Assembly (NCBI GenBank): GCA_902632445.1
Contig: CACPCL010000008.1
Coordinates: forward strand, 1-40,410
Origin: an uncultured Pelagibacteraceae bacterium
GTDB lineage: Bacteria > Pseudomonadota > Alphaproteobacteria > Pelagibacterales > Pelagibacteraceae
DNA length: 40,410 nt
Direction: 5' to 3'
The notes beneath the pieces were generated by a model. That model was not told the origin of the DNA and did not search any database. It saw only the letters and a list, made by a program, of their open reading frames with translations. Below, in pieces: positions 1 through 10,016 of this stretch; within the stretch, counting starts at the first letter, position 1; each line of letters starts with the position of its first letter. A program made the translations under genes and the position numbers.

Positions 1-1613
1 GTTACAACTTGCTTTTCTACTGATGTAGAAAAAGGGGGAATGTTATCGAATATTTGCCTTATTTTTGCCATATTTACTTTTCTTTGACCCATAATCTCTA
101 GGCATGATCTTCTTACTCCATCCATAGCAATTTTAATATCATATTTCTTTGCTTGATTAGGTGTTAGATAATTAGTTTTTAAAATTTTATTTAAAGCAAA
201 AATATTTTTTTTCTTTTCACTAAATATTTTTTTTCTCTCAAGACTAACTAAATTTAAATGTATTCCCAAATCTGTTAGTCTTTGGTCGGCATTATCGGCT
301 CTTAAAGTTAATCTATATTCAGCTCTGGAGGTAAACATTCTATAGGGTTCTGTAACTCCTTTAGTAATAAGGTCATCAATCATAACACCAATATAAGAAG
401 TTGATCGATCTAAAATAAACTCCTCTTGATTTCTAATTTTTAAAGCCGCATTAATCCCAGCTATCAGACCTTGAGCTGCAGCTTCTTCATACCCTGTAGT
501 TCCATTAATTTGCCCAGCAAGAAATAAAGAATTAATTTTTTTAGTTTCTAAGGTTGCTTTTAACTCCCTTGGATCCACATAATCATACTCAATTGCATAC
601 CCAGCCCTCTTCATCTTAACATGCTCCAAACCCTTGATTTTACTTAATATTTTGAGTTGTATATCCTCCGGAAGAGAGGTTGATATGCCATTTGGGTAAA
701 TAGTATTGTCCTTTAATCCCTCTGGTTCTAGGAATATTTGGTGTTTTTCTTTTTCCTTAAACTTAACAATTTTATCCTCTATAGATGGACAATACCTAGG
801 CCCTACTCCTTTTATGTTTCCTGAATACATGGCACTTCTTGAAATGTTATCACTAATAATTTTATGAACATCATTATTTGTGTAAGTCATGCCACATTTA
901 ATCTGCTTATTATCGATCTTGTTTGTCAAGAAAGAGAAATAGTAATGATCATCATCAGCAGGTTGCATTTCTAAGTCATCATAATTAATTGTATCTCCGT
1001 CTAGTCTAGGCGGTGTTCCGGTTTTTAATCTTCCAATTTGCATTTTGAATTTTGCTAGTTGTTCACTCAAACCGGTAGATGGTTTTTCATCGTACCGTCC
1101 AGCTGGTATCTGTGTTTCGCCTATATGTATTAAACCATTCAAAAAAGTTCCCGTAGTAAGTATTAGTTCTTTAGTTCTTATTTCTTTGCCACTATTACAA
1201 ACGAACCCTATAACTTTGTTATTATCAAATAAGAATTTTACTACTGGATCGGCTACGACCTCTAAATTTTCATAATTTAATAAAATCTTTTGCATATGCT
1301 CTTTGTAAAGAGCTCTGTCTGATTGTGTCCTTGGTCCTTGCACTGCTGGGCCACGACTTCTATTTAATAATCTAAATTGAATACCTGATTTATCAGCTAC
1401 TACACTCATCACACCATCTAAAGCATCGATTTCTCTCACAAGATGCCCTTTTCCGAGACCTCCAATAGCGGGATTGCATGACATTTCACCAATAGTCTCG
1501 ATTTTATGGGTAAAAAGAGCAGTATTTACGCCCATTCTAGCGGAAGCTGCTGCTGCCTCACATCCGGCATGTCCTCCACCTATAACTACTACGTCATAGC
1601 TTTGTTTTGTCAT
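1..1613 (-). CDS. mnmG: MnmG (GidA), tRNA uridine-5-carboxymethylaminomethyl modification enzyme, partial
   Basis: The reading frame is open from the ATG (complement of 1611-1613) to the left edge, giving 537 residues; the C-terminal end, roughly 80-90 residues by family length, lies outside the window. The start [20 protein letters not shown] holds the FAD-binding GxGxxG Rossmann motif. Family hallmarks follow: [22 protein letters not shown], then GTFLNG, TGTPPRL and [13 protein letters not shown]. With MnmE it installs the cmnm5 group on wobble U34 of certain tRNAs, using FAD, methylene-THF and glycine or ammonium in the cytoplasm. mnmE lies 42 bases upstream on the same strand, so the two are probably cotranscribed. 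In many alphaproteobacteria rsmG-parA-parB follow mnmG; that would be beyond the left edge. Identification is secure. Confidence 0.97.
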   Translation of the reverse strand, partial: MTKQSYDVVVIGGGHAGCEAAAASARMGVNTALFTHKIETIGEMSCNPAIGGLGKGHLVREIDALDGVMSVVADKSGIQFRLLNRSRGPAVQGPRTQSDRALYKEHMQKILLNYENLEVVADPVVKFLFDNNKVIGFVCNSGKEIRTKELILTTGTFLNGLIHIGETQIPAGRYDEKPSTGLSEQLAKFKMQIGRLKTGTPPRLDGDTINYDDLEMQPADDDHYYFSFLTNKIDNKQIKCGMTYTNNDVHKIISDNISRSAMYSGNIKGVGPRYCPSIEDKIVKFKEKEKHQIFLEPEGLKDNTIYPNGISTSLPEDIQLKILSKIKGLEHVKMKRAGYAIEYDYVDPRELKATLETKKINSLFLAGQINGTTGYEEAAAQGLIAGINAALKIRNQEEFILDRSTSYIGVMIDDLITKGVTEPYRMFTSRAEYRLTLRADNADQRLTDLGIHLNLVSLERKKIFSEKKKNIFALNKILKTNYLTPNQAKKYDIKIAMDGVRRSCLEIMGQRKVNMAKIRQIFDNIPPFSTSVEKQVV

Positions 1614-1655
1614 TCTGTGAATGTAAACGTCTAGATTAAGAATACAAGAAGTATT

Positions 1656-2984
1656 TTATTTACCGATACAGAAATCTTTGAATATAGATCCAAGTATTTC
1701 TTCCACATCTACCTTGCCGACGATACTACCAAGATGTCGTGTGGCCATTCTTAGGTCTTCAGCTGCTAGTTCAAGATCTTTGTTTTGATCCTTTTTAAGA
1801 AACTTTTCAATTTCTTTTAAGCAATCATTTAGCTTAACTCTGTGCCTTTCTCTAGTAATTAAAGCGCTATTATTGGGTGTAAATTTTTTGCTTAACTTAG
1901 CTTTAATCAAATCTATTAATTTATCGATATTTTTATTATTTTTTACTGAAGCTAAAACAGTATCAACATTAAATTTATGATTTTGTTTAGCTGAAACATC
2001 TGATTTATTTAAGAAAATTATAGAATCTCTATTAATCATATTCTGTATCTTTTTGTTAATTTGTTTTGATGAATTATCAATGACAATTATATTTAAATCT
2101 GCTTCTTTAAATTTTCCAAGGGCTAATGAAATTCCTTTTTTCTCTACTTCACTTTTAGTATCTCTAATACCAGCAGTGTCAGCTAGAAGAACAGGATATC
2201 CATCTAAATTTAAGTAGGTTTCTATAACATCTCTAGTCGTACCAGCCTCATCTGAAACAATTGCTACTTCTCTTTTAGATAGTAGATTTAATAATGATGA
2301 TTTTCCAGCATTAACTTCTCCTATAATCGAAACCCTAAAACCGTCTCTAATTTTTTCTCCAACTTTATTATCCTCAATAATTTTAGTAATTTCTGAGTGA
2401 ATTTCTTTGATAGATTTGTGAGCATCTTTTAATATTTTTTCTGGAAGATCTTCTTCTGCAAAATCAATTTTAGCTTCTATAAAAGCAAGAGATTTTATTA
2501 TTTTTTCCCTCAAATCATTATAGTAATTTGATACATTTCCCTGAACTAATTTTATTGCTTGCTGTCTTTGTAGCTCTGTTTCGGAATGGATAAGATCTCC
2601 TATGCTTTCTGCTTTTAACAAATCGATTTTATCATTTTGAAAAGCAATTTTAGTGAACTCACCTGGTTCAGCTAGTCTACAGTTCTTTTGCTCAGATAAA
2701 ACTCTCAATAAGGCGTTTATAACTGCGTTACTTCCATGGATTTGCAGTTCTGCTAAATCCTCCCCAGTATAGCTATTTGGCCCGGGAAACCATAACAATA
2801 GAGCCTCTGGATCTATTACATTGTCATTTTTAGGGTCATAAAACTTGCAAAAATTTACTTCATTTGACTTAATTTCTTTAGACTTAGTCAAGTTTTGACA
2901 AATCGTAAGTGTTTCACTGCCTGATATTCTTACGATAGCTATTCCGGAGGGTCCTCTACCCGAAGATAAAGCATAAATGTTCAT
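1656..2984 (-). CDS. mnmE: MnmE (TrmE), tRNA modification GTPase
   Basis: This 442-residue protein has the full MnmE layout. An N-terminal tetrahydrofolate-binding domain starts at the GRGPSGIAIVRISG segment (about residues 9-22). A helical domain carries an inserted G domain: G1 GEVNAGKSS at 222-230, GTTRD at 248-252, DTAG at 269-272 and NKSD at 326-329. The C-terminal CIGK (439-442) supplies the catalytic cysteine of the CxGK motif. It partners MnmG in cmnm5U34 synthesis. The start at MNIYALSSGRG is right for the family, though short before the first conserved block. The upstream UbiH-like gene ends 4 bases before it, so the two probably share a transcript. Confidence 0.97.
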   Translation of the reverse strand: MNIYALSSGRGPSGIAIVRISGSETLTICQNLTKSKEIKSNEVNFCKFYDPKNDNVIDPEALLLWFPGPNSYTGEDLAELQIHGSNAVINALLRVLSEQKNCRLAEPGEFTKIAFQNDKIDLLKAESIGDLIHSETELQRQQAIKLVQGNVSNYYNDLREKIIKSLAFIEAKIDFAEEDLPEKILKDAHKSIKEIHSEITKIIEDNKVGEKIRDGFRVSIIGEVNAGKSSLLNLLSKREVAIVSDEAGTTRDVIETYLNLDGYPVLLADTAGIRDTKSEVEKKGISLALGKFKEADLNIIVIDNSSKQINKKIQNMINRDSIIFLNKSDVSAKQNHKFNVDTVLASVKNNKNIDKLIDLIKAKLSKKFTPNNSALITRERHRVKLNDCLKEIEKFLKKDQNKDLELAAEDLRMATRHLGSIVGKVDVEEILGSIFKDFCIGK

Positions 2985-2988
2985 TGAG

Positions 2989-4098
2989 TTATAATGATAA
3001 ACCTCGATTAGAGATTATTTTACTGAATTTTTTTAATGTCTCGTTGTTCTTAATATTTTTTACAATTATTTCTTTGAATGGATCTAAATATTTATTTTGT
3101 TTAAAAAAGCTATGAGTAGCATCAACTCCTAAACTCATGATAGTATTTTCGGGTTTTCTACTATTATAAAAATCATTTAATGCATAGCTATTTTTAATAG
3201 AAATACCTAAACCCACATAATATTTAATAATTTCTTTTAGTTTTTTTATATCCCTTAAAACTAGATTAAAACCTTGACCGGCTACAGGATGAATAGTGTG
3301 CAAACCTTCACCAAGAATTAATATATTTTTTTGATGATACTGTCGTCTTAAACTTAGAGATATAGGATACGACTGAATATTGCTAATAGTGATATTTTGT
3401 TTATTCTTCAACATTTTTACTATTTTGTTTTTAACTAAAGTTGAAATTTTTTTTAAATTATTTTCGAAAAATTGTTTTTTTACACTCCAAACAAAAGAGA
3501 AATAATTTTTTGAAAAAGGAAGTATAGCTAATGGCCCTTCTTTTAAAAAGAACTGGCTTGTGTTTAAAATTTTGTAATTGTGCCTTACATAACCTGTTAT
3601 AGCTATTTCTTTATAATCTTTTTTTATAGATCTAATTTTTGTTATGTTATTGTAAATTTTAGATTGTCCGCCTACACAAAGGATAATTAAATCATAATTT
3701 TTTAACTCATATAATTTTTTTACATCCTTTCTTATTAACTTAATTTTATTTTTTGAAATTTCTTTCAATAATAAACTTTTAACTTTATCATTTTCAAAAA
3801 CATACATAAGATTAGAGTTTGCCTCGTTGAGATTTAAAAAATTTATATTTTCTTTAGAAGTCTCGTAAAAAAGCTCAATTTTTTTTGAAGGCCAGAACAA
3901 CTTTTGTCCTAAACTTGTAATATTTTGAGTAATAAACTTAAAATTTGTATCTGAGATAGCAGTAGTCCTTTTATCAACGTTTTTTGTACCTTTTTTAGCT
4001 ACTAAATTTACCTCTATACCTGGCACTTTGGCTAAAACTACAGCTGTCATTAAGCCTGAAAGACCGTCTCCGACAATGCATATTCTTTGTTTAATCAT
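2989..4098 (-). CDS. UbiH/UbiF/Coq6-family FAD-dependent monooxygenase (ubiquinone biosynthesis)
   Basis: This is a 369-residue flavoprotein. The N-terminus ICIVGDGLSGLMTAVV gives the dinucleotide-binding GxGxxG (G10, G12, G15). TTAIS near residue 45 matches the conserved R-x-x-A-L/I-S segment of UbiH relatives. The second FAD block is ILGEGLHTIHPVAGQGFNL (about 261-279), equivalent to GDAAHxxxPxxGQGxN. Such enzymes hydroxylate the ubiquinone ring at C5, C6 or C1. One SAR11-type enzyme may cover more than one position, so I give no specific symbol. The usual Asp of the GDA block is Glu here (E264). It sits just upstream of mnmE and diverges from ftsK across a 55-base gap that must hold both promoters. 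Confidence 0.85.
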   Translation of the reverse strand: MIKQRICIVGDGLSGLMTAVVLAKVPGIEVNLVAKKGTKNVDKRTTAISDTNFKFITQNITSLGQKLFWPSKKIELFYETSKENINFLNLNEANSNLMYVFENDKVKSLLLKEISKNKIKLIRKDVKKLYELKNYDLIILCVGGQSKIYNNITKIRSIKKDYKEIAITGYVRHNYKILNTSQFFLKEGPLAILPFSKNYFSFVWSVKKQFFENNLKKISTLVKNKIVKMLKNKQNITISNIQSYPISLSLRRQYHQKNILILGEGLHTIHPVAGQGFNLVLRDIKKLKEIIKYYVGLGISIKNSYALNDFYNSRKPENTIMSLGVDATHSFFKQNKYLDPFKEIIVKNIKNNETLKKFSKIISNRGLSL

Positions 4099-4153
4099 AT
4101 AACAATTTTTAACACTTTCATAAAAATGGTAAAAAGTACGTAATCGATTCGAA

Positions 4154-6235
4154 ATGAATACAAACTTTTTTGATAGTGTAACAAATTTTTTGAAAAAGCG
4201 AACCTTTGAATTACTAGGTTTAATCTTAGTTTTATCAAGTGTCGCACTTGCTATTGCCTTTACAACATATTCTCCTGAAGATCCTTCATTTGTTTATGGA
4301 GATAAGAACTTCGAGATCCAGAATTTTTTTGGAATTTATGGAAGTAGCGTTGCAGATTTTTTATTACAAAGTTTTGGTTTGGCTTCTTTTTTATTATTAC
4401 TTAATTTTTTATTTTGGGGATTAGATTTAATAATAAAAAAAGAATTAAGAAGAATAATTTTAAAACTATTTTTGGTTGTAGCCTATTTAACTGTTGGAAC
4501 AGTTTTTATCTATTTAACATTCGATAATTCTTTTTGGTTAATTGATAATGGTAATTCAGGTTTTGTTGGAAAAATAACATATAGCTTTATTAACACCTGG
4601 GCTCCGTGGATTGATAATACATATTCAATTTATGTACTACTTTTATTAACTATAATTTTTTTTTCATTTTCAGCTGATATAAATTATAAAAAAGTATTCT
4701 CAGTAATTATTTCACTTTTCAAAAGAAAACCTGTGGAAAATATTGAACCAGATTTTACTAAAATTAATATTGAAGGTCAGCCACAAACTTTAGAAAAACC
4801 ACAGCAATCTTTTTCGTTTGACACTGACACAAGTTCTAAAACAGAGCAAGTTACTACAAAAGCTAAATATAAATTACCAGATATAAATTATTTAGAAAAA
4901 AATTTATCTAAACTTAGTTCTGATGGAAATAAAAATCGTCCTGATGCTGAGTTTATGGAAAAAATATTATTAGACTTTGGTATAGACGGCAAAATTAAAA
5001 CAATTAATAATGGTCCTGTAGTAAGCCTTTATGAATTTGAACCAGCCCCTGGTGTAAAAGTATCGAAAATTATTAATTTATCTGAGGATTTAGCAAGAAA
5101 CACTAGTTCAACTTCTACAAGAGTTTCCGTCATCCCAGGAAAAAATACTGTTGGGATAGAAATTCCAAACGAGGAAAGAGAAGGTGTATCTTTAAGAGAA
5201 ATAATTTCTTATGATAAGTTTCAAAAAAAAGATGTGAGACTTCCAATTGCATTAGGTAAAAGTATTTCTGGAATGCCAATTGTAGGTGATTTAACTTCTA
5301 TGCCTCATCTTTTAATCGCTGGTACAACGGGTTCAGGGAAGTCTGTTTGTATTAATACTATAATAGTTTCACTACTTTACAAATTAAGTCCGGATCTTTG
5401 CAAATTTATTTTAATTGATCCAAAAATGTTAGAGTTGTCTACTTACGAAGGAATACCTCATTTACTAACACCAGTTATAACTGATGCTAAAAAAGCAACA
5501 TCAGCTTTATCATGGACAGTTAAAGAAATGAACAGCAGATATAAATTAATGAGCAAGGTAGGAGTAAGAAACATTGATGGTTATAATACTAAGCATAAAC
5601 TTAAAATGCCTTACATCGTTGTAGTAGTTGACGAGATGTCAGACTTAATGCTTGTGGCTGGAAAAGAAATTGAAAACTACATTCAAAAATTATCCCAAAT
5701 GGCAAGAGCTGCAGGTATTCATATTATCATGGCTACGCAAAGACCTAGTGTTGACGTAATAACGGGTACAATAAAAGCTAATTTCCCAACAAGAATATCT
5801 TTTCAGGTGAGTTCCAAAATTGATAGTAGAACTATTTTAGGGGAGCAGGGTGCTGAACAGTTACTTGGTAAAGGAGACATGCTATTTATGTCATCAGCAA
5901 ACAGAATAGTTAGAATTCACGGTCCTTATGTTTCTGAACAAGAAATTGAGAAAATTACAAACTCGTTAAGAGCCCAAGGAGAGCCAGATTATATGGAAGA
6001 GATTACTTCCCAAGAAACAACTGAAAGCTCATTAACTCCTGGAAGTGAGGGAGATGAAGATGAATTATTTAATCAGGCTGTAGAAATTATTAAAGCAGAA
6101 GGGAAAGCTTCTACAAGCTTTTTACAAAGAAAATTACAGATAGGATACAATAGAGCTGCTAGAATTATTGATATGATGGAGGAAAAAGGTATCGTTAGCA
6201 AGGCAAATCATGTTGGTAAACGTGAAGTTCTTTAA
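4154..6235 (+). CDS. ftsK: FtsK/SpoIIIE-type DNA translocase
   Basis: FtsK is a hexameric ATP-driven double-stranded DNA pump at the division septum that clears chromosome termini and activates dimer resolution. Several hydrophobic segments between about residues 20 and 172 form the membrane anchor. A short hydrophilic linker follows (about 190-245), much shorter than in E. coli and in line with a 693-residue protein. The motor has Walker A GTTGSGKS (390-397) and Walker B IVVVVDE (488-494). The C-terminal winged-helix gamma domain (about 638-693, FLQRKLQIGYNRAARIIDMM) reads polar KOPS-like sequences. The gene overlaps lolA by 26 bases, so expression is likely coupled. ftsK-lolA is a common alphaproteobacterial pair. 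Confidence 0.97.
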   Translation: MNTNFFDSVTNFLKKRTFELLGLILVLSSVALAIAFTTYSPEDPSFVYGDKNFEIQNFFGIYGSSVADFLLQSFGLASFLLLLNFLFWGLDLIIKKELRRIILKLFLVVAYLTVGTVFIYLTFDNSFWLIDNGNSGFVGKITYSFINTWAPWIDNTYSIYVLLLLTIIFFSFSADINYKKVFSVIISLFKRKPVENIEPDFTKINIEGQPQTLEKPQQSFSFDTDTSSKTEQVTTKAKYKLPDINYLEKNLSKLSSDGNKNRPDAEFMEKILLDFGIDGKIKTINNGPVVSLYEFEPAPGVKVSKIINLSEDLARNTSSTSTRVSVIPGKNTVGIEIPNEEREGVSLREIISYDKFQKKDVRLPIALGKSISGMPIVGDLTSMPHLLIAGTTGSGKSVCINTIIVSLLYKLSPDLCKFILIDPKMLELSTYEGIPHLLTPVITDAKKATSALSWTVKEMNSRYKLMSKVGVRNIDGYNTKHKLKMPYIVVVVDEMSDLMLVAGKEIENYIQKLSQMARAAGIHIIMATQRPSVDVITGTIKANFPTRISFQVSSKIDSRTILGEQGAEQLLGKGDMLFMSSANRIVRIHGPYVSEQEIEKITNSLRAQGEPDYMEEITSQETTESSLTPGSEGDEDELFNQAVEIIKAEGKASTSFLQRKLQIGYNRAARIIDMMEEKGIVSKANHVGKREVL

Positions 6236-6779
6236 AAAAATATTTTCACTCTCGTTTTTTTTATTAATATCATCGAGTTTATTAGCCAATGAGAAAGATC
6301 AAATAGTTGCTCAATTAAATAACTTAAACTCTTTAGAATTTACATTTGATCAATTAATTAATGAAAAAACAGAAAAAGGAAGTTGTCTTTTAGAATTTCC
6401 TGGAAAATTAAAATGCAATTACTTTGATAACAAAAAAAAAGAACTTATTATTAATAATAAGAGGTTAGCAATAACCCAGAAAAGGTATAATAAAACTTAC
6501 CATTATCCTATTTCAAAATCTCCGTTTTTAAATATTTTATATAAAGATAAACTTTTGGAAATTGTGCAATCAGGGGAATTAGAGTCAACTGACCAGATAA
6601 TTAAGCTTGTTTATTTTGGTGATAACGAAATTACAGTTTTTTTTGACAAAAAAAATCTAGATTTGAAAGGATGGGAAATTAAGGATCAATACAACAATAA
6701 TATAAATTTCTCCCTTAACATTGTTGCTAAAAATGATGTTTTTAAAAAAGGTACCTTTAAAGTGCCTGAAATTAACTAA
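6210..6779 (+). CDS. lolA: LolA-like outer-membrane lipoprotein carrier
   Basis: This periplasmic protein of up to 189 residues should ferry lipoproteins from the LolCDE transporter to the outer membrane. A cleavable signal peptide is visible: lysines, then FSLSFFLLISSSLLANE. The mature part has the LolA pattern LNSLEFTFDQ, then a G-x-x-L-L-E-F-P-G-K-L segment and a closing GTFKVPEIN strand. The first ATG (6210) lies inside ftsK; a GTG at 6222 giving MKFFKKIF is an equally good start and makes a more typical signal peptide. The gene converges with the GNAT gene, and the two overlap by 4 bases. Sequence divergence from model LolA is considerable, but context supports the call. Confidence 0.85.
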   Translation: MLVNVKFFKKIFSLSFFLLISSSLLANEKDQIVAQLNNLNSLEFTFDQLINEKTEKGSCLLEFPGKLKCNYFDNKKKELIINNKRLAITQKRYNKTYHYPISKSPFLNILYKDKLLEIVQSGELESTDQIIKLVYFGDNEITVFFDKKNLDLKGWEIKDQYNNNINFSLNIVAKNDVFKKGTFKVPEIN

Positions 6780-7282
6780 GCTACAAAATCAATTTCTTCT
6801 TCTTTAAAAATTTCAAAACCTTTAGATTTATAATTTTGTAATGCGTGTTTGTGGTCTAAACTACAAGTATGAACCCACATTCTACAAGGATTTTTTCTTG
6901 ATGCACTTGCAATAGCATGATTAACAAGTGTTGAGCCAAGCTTCAAACCTCTGAATTCTTTAAGTACCCCTAGATTAATAAGCTCTACTTCATTTGATCT
7001 AGGATGATATTCTTGTTCGTAATATCCAACTAGATCTTCACCTTTTTTTAGAACATGTGTTTCTAAATTTTTATTTGTAACATACTTTACCCATTCACTA
7101 TCAGACCAAAGTAATCTATCTCTCCAGTAATGATCTACGCCTATTTGTTTATAAAAAAATCTATTTAAATGAAAATTGTCTTTATCATCCAAAATAATTT
7201 GAAAATTTTCTGGAAGATTTAAATCAACTGTTTTTGAAAAATCTCTAATTTCTAAAAAATATCTTTTTACTCTTGAAACCAT
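6776..7282 (-). CDS. GNAT-family N-acetyltransferase
   Basis: The protein has 168 residues. The acetyl-CoA binding motif A is visible as LGVLKEFRGLKLGSTLVNHA (about residues 104-123), with the R/Q-x-x-G-x-G/A core RGLKLG. Motif B follows as an ALQNYKSKGFEIF segment, where Tyr and Gly-Phe are typical of the fold. The substrate cannot be told from sequence; small molecules, protein N-termini or lysine side chains are all possible. It overlaps the HIT gene by one base and converges with lolA, so it is likely the last cistron of the hisB-to-GNAT minus-strand run. Confidence 0.8.
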   Translation of the reverse strand: MVSRVKRYFLEIRDFSKTVDLNLPENFQIILDDKDNFHLNRFFYKQIGVDHYWRDRLLWSDSEWVKYVTNKNLETHVLKKGEDLVGYYEQEYHPRSNEVELINLGVLKEFRGLKLGSTLVNHAIASASRKNPCRMWVHTCSLDHKHALQNYKSKGFEIFKEEEIDFVA

Positions 7283-7638
7283 CAGCTAACCATCTTTCCT
7301 ATCTTTTCACCTGCAAATATATGAAAGTGTAAATGAGGAACCTCCTGACCACCATCACTTCCAATATTAGTTAAAACTCGATATCCTTTATCTTTTGCGC
7401 CCACTAAGTTTGCGACATGCGTCACTGCTTTGTTTAACTCTACAATCTCTTTATCTGAAGCTTTGTTGTTGAAATCATTAAGATCTACGTATTCACCTTT
7501 AGGAATAACTAAAACATGAACTTTCTTTTGAGGATTAATATCATGAAAAGCTAAAACATGATCATTTTCATAAACTTTTTTACACGGAATTTCTCCCCTT
7601 AGAATTTTAGCGAATATATTATTTTTGTCGTAACTCAT
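7282..7638 (-). CDS. HIT-family nucleotide-binding protein (HinT-like)
   Basis: This 118-residue histidine-triad protein carries the signature HLHFHIFAG near the C-terminus (HxHxHxx), whose middle histidine is the nucleophile in purine nucleoside phosphoramidase or adenylate hydrolases. The N-terminus NIFAKILRGEIPCKKVYEND is characteristic of HinT-type members. It overlaps hisE by 4 bases. HIT genes commonly sit at the end of alphaproteobacterial histidine operons, although a direct role in histidine synthesis is not established. Confidence 0.92.
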   Translation of the reverse strand: MSYDKNNIFAKILRGEIPCKKVYENDHVLAFHDINPQKKVHVLVIPKGEYVDLNDFNNKASDKEIVELNKAVTHVANLVGAKDKGYRVLTNIGSDGGQEVPHLHFHIFAGEKIGKMVS

Positions 7639-7907
7639 TTCTGTCTCTTCTTAAGTTCGCTCATCACATCTTCAATTTTTATATTGTTAGCCTCTAAGTA
7701 AACCATCAAATGATAAACCACATCAGTAGCTTCGTGTATCTTATTTGAATTTTTTTCCACAGATTCTATTAATTCGCCTATTTCCTCTTTTACTTTTGAA
7801 ACACTTAGGTTCTTATCGTTCAAAAGTTTATTGGTATAAGACTTATCTGGAGAAGAATTTTTTCTCTCTCTGATTGTTTTAATTAATTGTTCTAAGTTTT
7901 CAAACAT
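7635..7907 (-). CDS. hisE: HisE, phosphoribosyl-ATP pyrophosphatase
   Basis: This 90-residue all-alpha NTP pyrophosphatase hydrolyses PR-ATP to PR-AMP and PPi, the second step of histidine synthesis. The metal-binding E-x-x-E ... E-x-x-D pattern is visible as VKEEIGELIES followed by HEATDVVYHLMVYLE. It is a stand-alone domain rather than a HisI-HisE fusion, so a separate hisI is expected elsewhere in the genome. It lies one base downstream of hisF and overlaps the HIT gene. Confidence 0.95.
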   Translation of the reverse strand: MFENLEQLIKTIRERKNSSPDKSYTNKLLNDKNLSVSKVKEEIGELIESVEKNSNKIHEATDVVYHLMVYLEANNIKIEDVMSELKKRQK

Positions 7908-7908
7908 T

Positions 7909-8670
7909 TTATAACCTTACCGATACATTTTTAGAATTCAAATATTCTTTAACATCTTTAATTTTATATTCACCATAATGAAAAATAGAGGCCGCTAAAA
8001 CTGCACTTGCTCCACCTTTAACTATGCCATCATATAAGTGATCTAGAGTTCCAACTCCACCGGAAGCTATTACAGGAATATTAGTGTTATTCGTAATAGT
8101 TTTTAATAAGTCAACATCGTAACCAGATTTAGTTCCATCTTTATCCATTGAAGTCAATAAAATTTCTCCGGCTCCATTTTCTTCTACTTTTTTAGCAAAC
8201 TCTACTGCACCGATACCAGTTTTATTTCTTCCACCGTGTGTAAATACTTCCCATTTATTGTCTGAAACTTTTTTTGCATCGATCGCAACAACAATGCATT
8301 GAGATCCAAATTTTTTTGAAGCTTCCTTAACGAATTCGGCATTTTTTACAGCAGCAGTATTAATAGAAACTTTATCTGCACCGGCTAACAATAAATCGGT
8401 AATATTTTGAATAGTTCTAACTCCACCTCCAACAGTTAAAGGGACGAAACATTCTTTCGCAGTTTTTCTAACAATATCAATAATGGTTTCTCTATTTTCA
8501 TTTGAAGCGGTAATATCAAGAAAACAAATCTCGTCAGCGCCACCGTCACTATAAATTTTAGCTTGTTCTACTGGATCTCCAGCATCTTTTAATTCTACAA
8601 AATTAATACCTTTAACAACTCTTCCATCTTTAACATCAAGGCAAGGTATAATTCTATTTTTAAGCATCAA
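7909..8670 (-). CDS. hisF: HisF, imidazole glycerol phosphate synthase cyclase subunit
   Basis: This 253-residue beta/alpha barrel uses ammonia delivered by HisH to convert PRFAR into IGP and AICAR. Catalytic Asp residues are recognisable in [16 protein letters not shown] (near residues 6-21, equivalent to D11) and VVAIDAKK (equivalent to D130). Phosphate-binding GGG and GGVGTL segments are also present. Two consecutive ATGs (8670 and 8667) are possible starts; the second matches the usual [12 protein letters not shown]. The gene overlaps hisA by 8-11 bases, indicating translational coupling. AICAR released here re-enters purine synthesis through PurH, also encoded in this window. Confidence 0.97.
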   Translation of the reverse strand: MMLKNRIIPCLDVKDGRVVKGINFVELKDAGDPVEQAKIYSDGGADEICFLDITASNENRETIIDIVRKTAKECFVPLTVGGGVRTIQNITDLLLAGADKVSINTAAVKNAEFVKEASKKFGSQCIVVAIDAKKVSDNKWEVFTHGGRNKTGIGAVEFAKKVEENGAGEILLTSMDKDGTKSGYDVDLLKTITNNTNIPVIASGGVGTLDHLYDGIVKGGASAVLAASIFHYGEYKIKDVKEYLNSKNVSVRL

Positions 8671-9385
8671 TCTCCTTTGCTAACTCATCAAGTTTAATGT
8701 CGCCATCATAAATAGCCTTGCCAACAATAATACCTTCAATTTTTTTATTATTTAATTCTTTAGCTTTCTTAATATCATTTATTGAAGAAACACCTCCTGA
8801 AATCACAACAGGACAATTAGAAAGCTTTGCAATTTTTAAAGTCTCGTCTAAGTTAGGGCTAGTCTTCATTCCATCTCTACTGATATCAGTATAAATAATT
8901 CGGCTTACACCATAGTTGTTAACCTCTTTAAGAAAGTCTATGGTATTAATATTTAGATTTTCTTTCCAGCCTGAAACAGAAAGATTTCCATCTTTCGCAT
9001 CTAATCCTAAAGCGATTTGACCTTTAAACTTTTCACAAGATACTTTTAAAAATTCTTTATTTTTAATCGCGCCGCTACCTAAAATTACTTTCTCTACTCC
9101 AGCATCGATATATTGTTTTATACTTTCTGTTTTTCTTACACCGCCACCTACCTCGATTTTAAAATCGTATTTACTAACTATCTCTTTAATAATATCTAAA
9201 TTGACTGTTTTGCCAGTTAAAGCACCGTCTAAATCAACGATATGCAAGTTTTTAAAACCGTGATAACTATATTTAGCTGCTTGATCAACAGGTGAAGTTT
9301 CATATTCAGTTTTATTTTCAAAATCCCCTTTAATTAATCTAACGCATTTCTGATCTTTTATGTCTATTGCAGGAAATATTTTCAT
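8660..9385 (-). CDS. hisA: HisA, ProFAR isomerase
   Basis: This 241-residue half-barrel-duplicated TIM barrel catalyses the Amadori rearrangement of ProFAR to PRFAR. The acid/base Asp residues lie in [14 protein letters not shown] (D8) and ALGLDAKDG (near D129). GGGVR and GGVSS loops bind the two phosphates. It overlaps hisH by one base upstream and hisF downstream, so hisH-hisA-hisF is one coupled unit. Confidence 0.97.
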   Translation of the reverse strand: MKIFPAIDIKDQKCVRLIKGDFENKTEYETSPVDQAAKYSYHGFKNLHIVDLDGALTGKTVNLDIIKEIVSKYDFKIEVGGGVRKTESIKQYIDAGVEKVILGSGAIKNKEFLKVSCEKFKGQIALGLDAKDGNLSVSGWKENLNINTIDFLKEVNNYGVSRIIYTDISRDGMKTSPNLDETLKIAKLSNCPVVISGGVSSINDIKKAKELNNKKIEGIIVGKAIYDGDIKLDELAKEIDA

Positions 9386-10014
9386 TATAATTTTAAAAAA
9401 TTATCAATTATTTTTAATCCAATTTTATCACTCTTCTCAGGGTGGAACTGCGTTCCAAACAAATTATCTTTCTCAACTGCACATACAATTTTTGAAGAAT
9501 AGTCTGCTGTTGCTGAAATGACTGATTTATCTTTAGGAATAAACTCATAACTATGAACAAAATACATATGAGATTTATTTTTTATATCTTTAAATATTTT
9601 ACTTTCTTTTTGAATTTCGATTTCGTTCCATCCAATGTGTGGAAGTTTAAATTTACCTTGTTGATTATCAATTTTAGAAACTTTGCCAGAAATCCAAGCT
9701 AATCCCTTTGTTTCTTCTTCTTCATACCCAATATCCGCAAACATTTGTAATCCTACACAGATTCCTAATAACGGTTTCTTATTTGTAATAGCAAAATCTT
9801 TTAGCGTGTCTACTAACCCAGAAATTCTGTTCAAAGAGTCTACGCAGCTTTTAAATGAACCTTGTCCTGGTAAAACAATCTTGTCACTAGATCTAATTTT
9901 ATTAATATCTGAAGTTACCTCTAGATTAACTTTACCTTTACCAACCTCTGTAAAAGAATTTATGACAGAGCTAATATTGCCTGATTGGTAGTCAACGATT
10001 GTGACGTTCATCAA
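9385..10014 (-). CDS. hisH: HisH, glutamine amidotransferase subunit of IGP synthase
   Basis: This 209-residue class I glutaminase supplies ammonia to HisF. The nucleophile Cys is in LLGICVGLQMFADIG (about residue 86), and the His/Glu of the triad are in FGTQFHPEKS near the C-terminus. The oxyanion segment PGQGSF is present near residue 50. It lies 2 bases downstream of hisB. Confidence 0.97.
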   Translation of the reverse strand: MMNVTIVDYQSGNISSVINSFTEVGKGKVNLEVTSDINKIRSSDKIVLPGQGSFKSCVDSLNRISGLVDTLKDFAITNKKPLLGICVGLQMFADIGYEEEETKGLAWISGKVSKIDNQQGKFKLPHIGWNEIEIQKESKIFKDIKNKSHMYFVHSYEFIPKDKSVISATADYSSKIVCAVEKDNLFGTQFHPEKSDKIGLKIIDNFLKL

Positions 10015-10016
10015 TT

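Noticed and set aside
1045-1275. A plus-strand frame of 76 codons at the left end
   Set aside because: It lies entirely antisense to mnmG, which is continuous and carries all its motifs.
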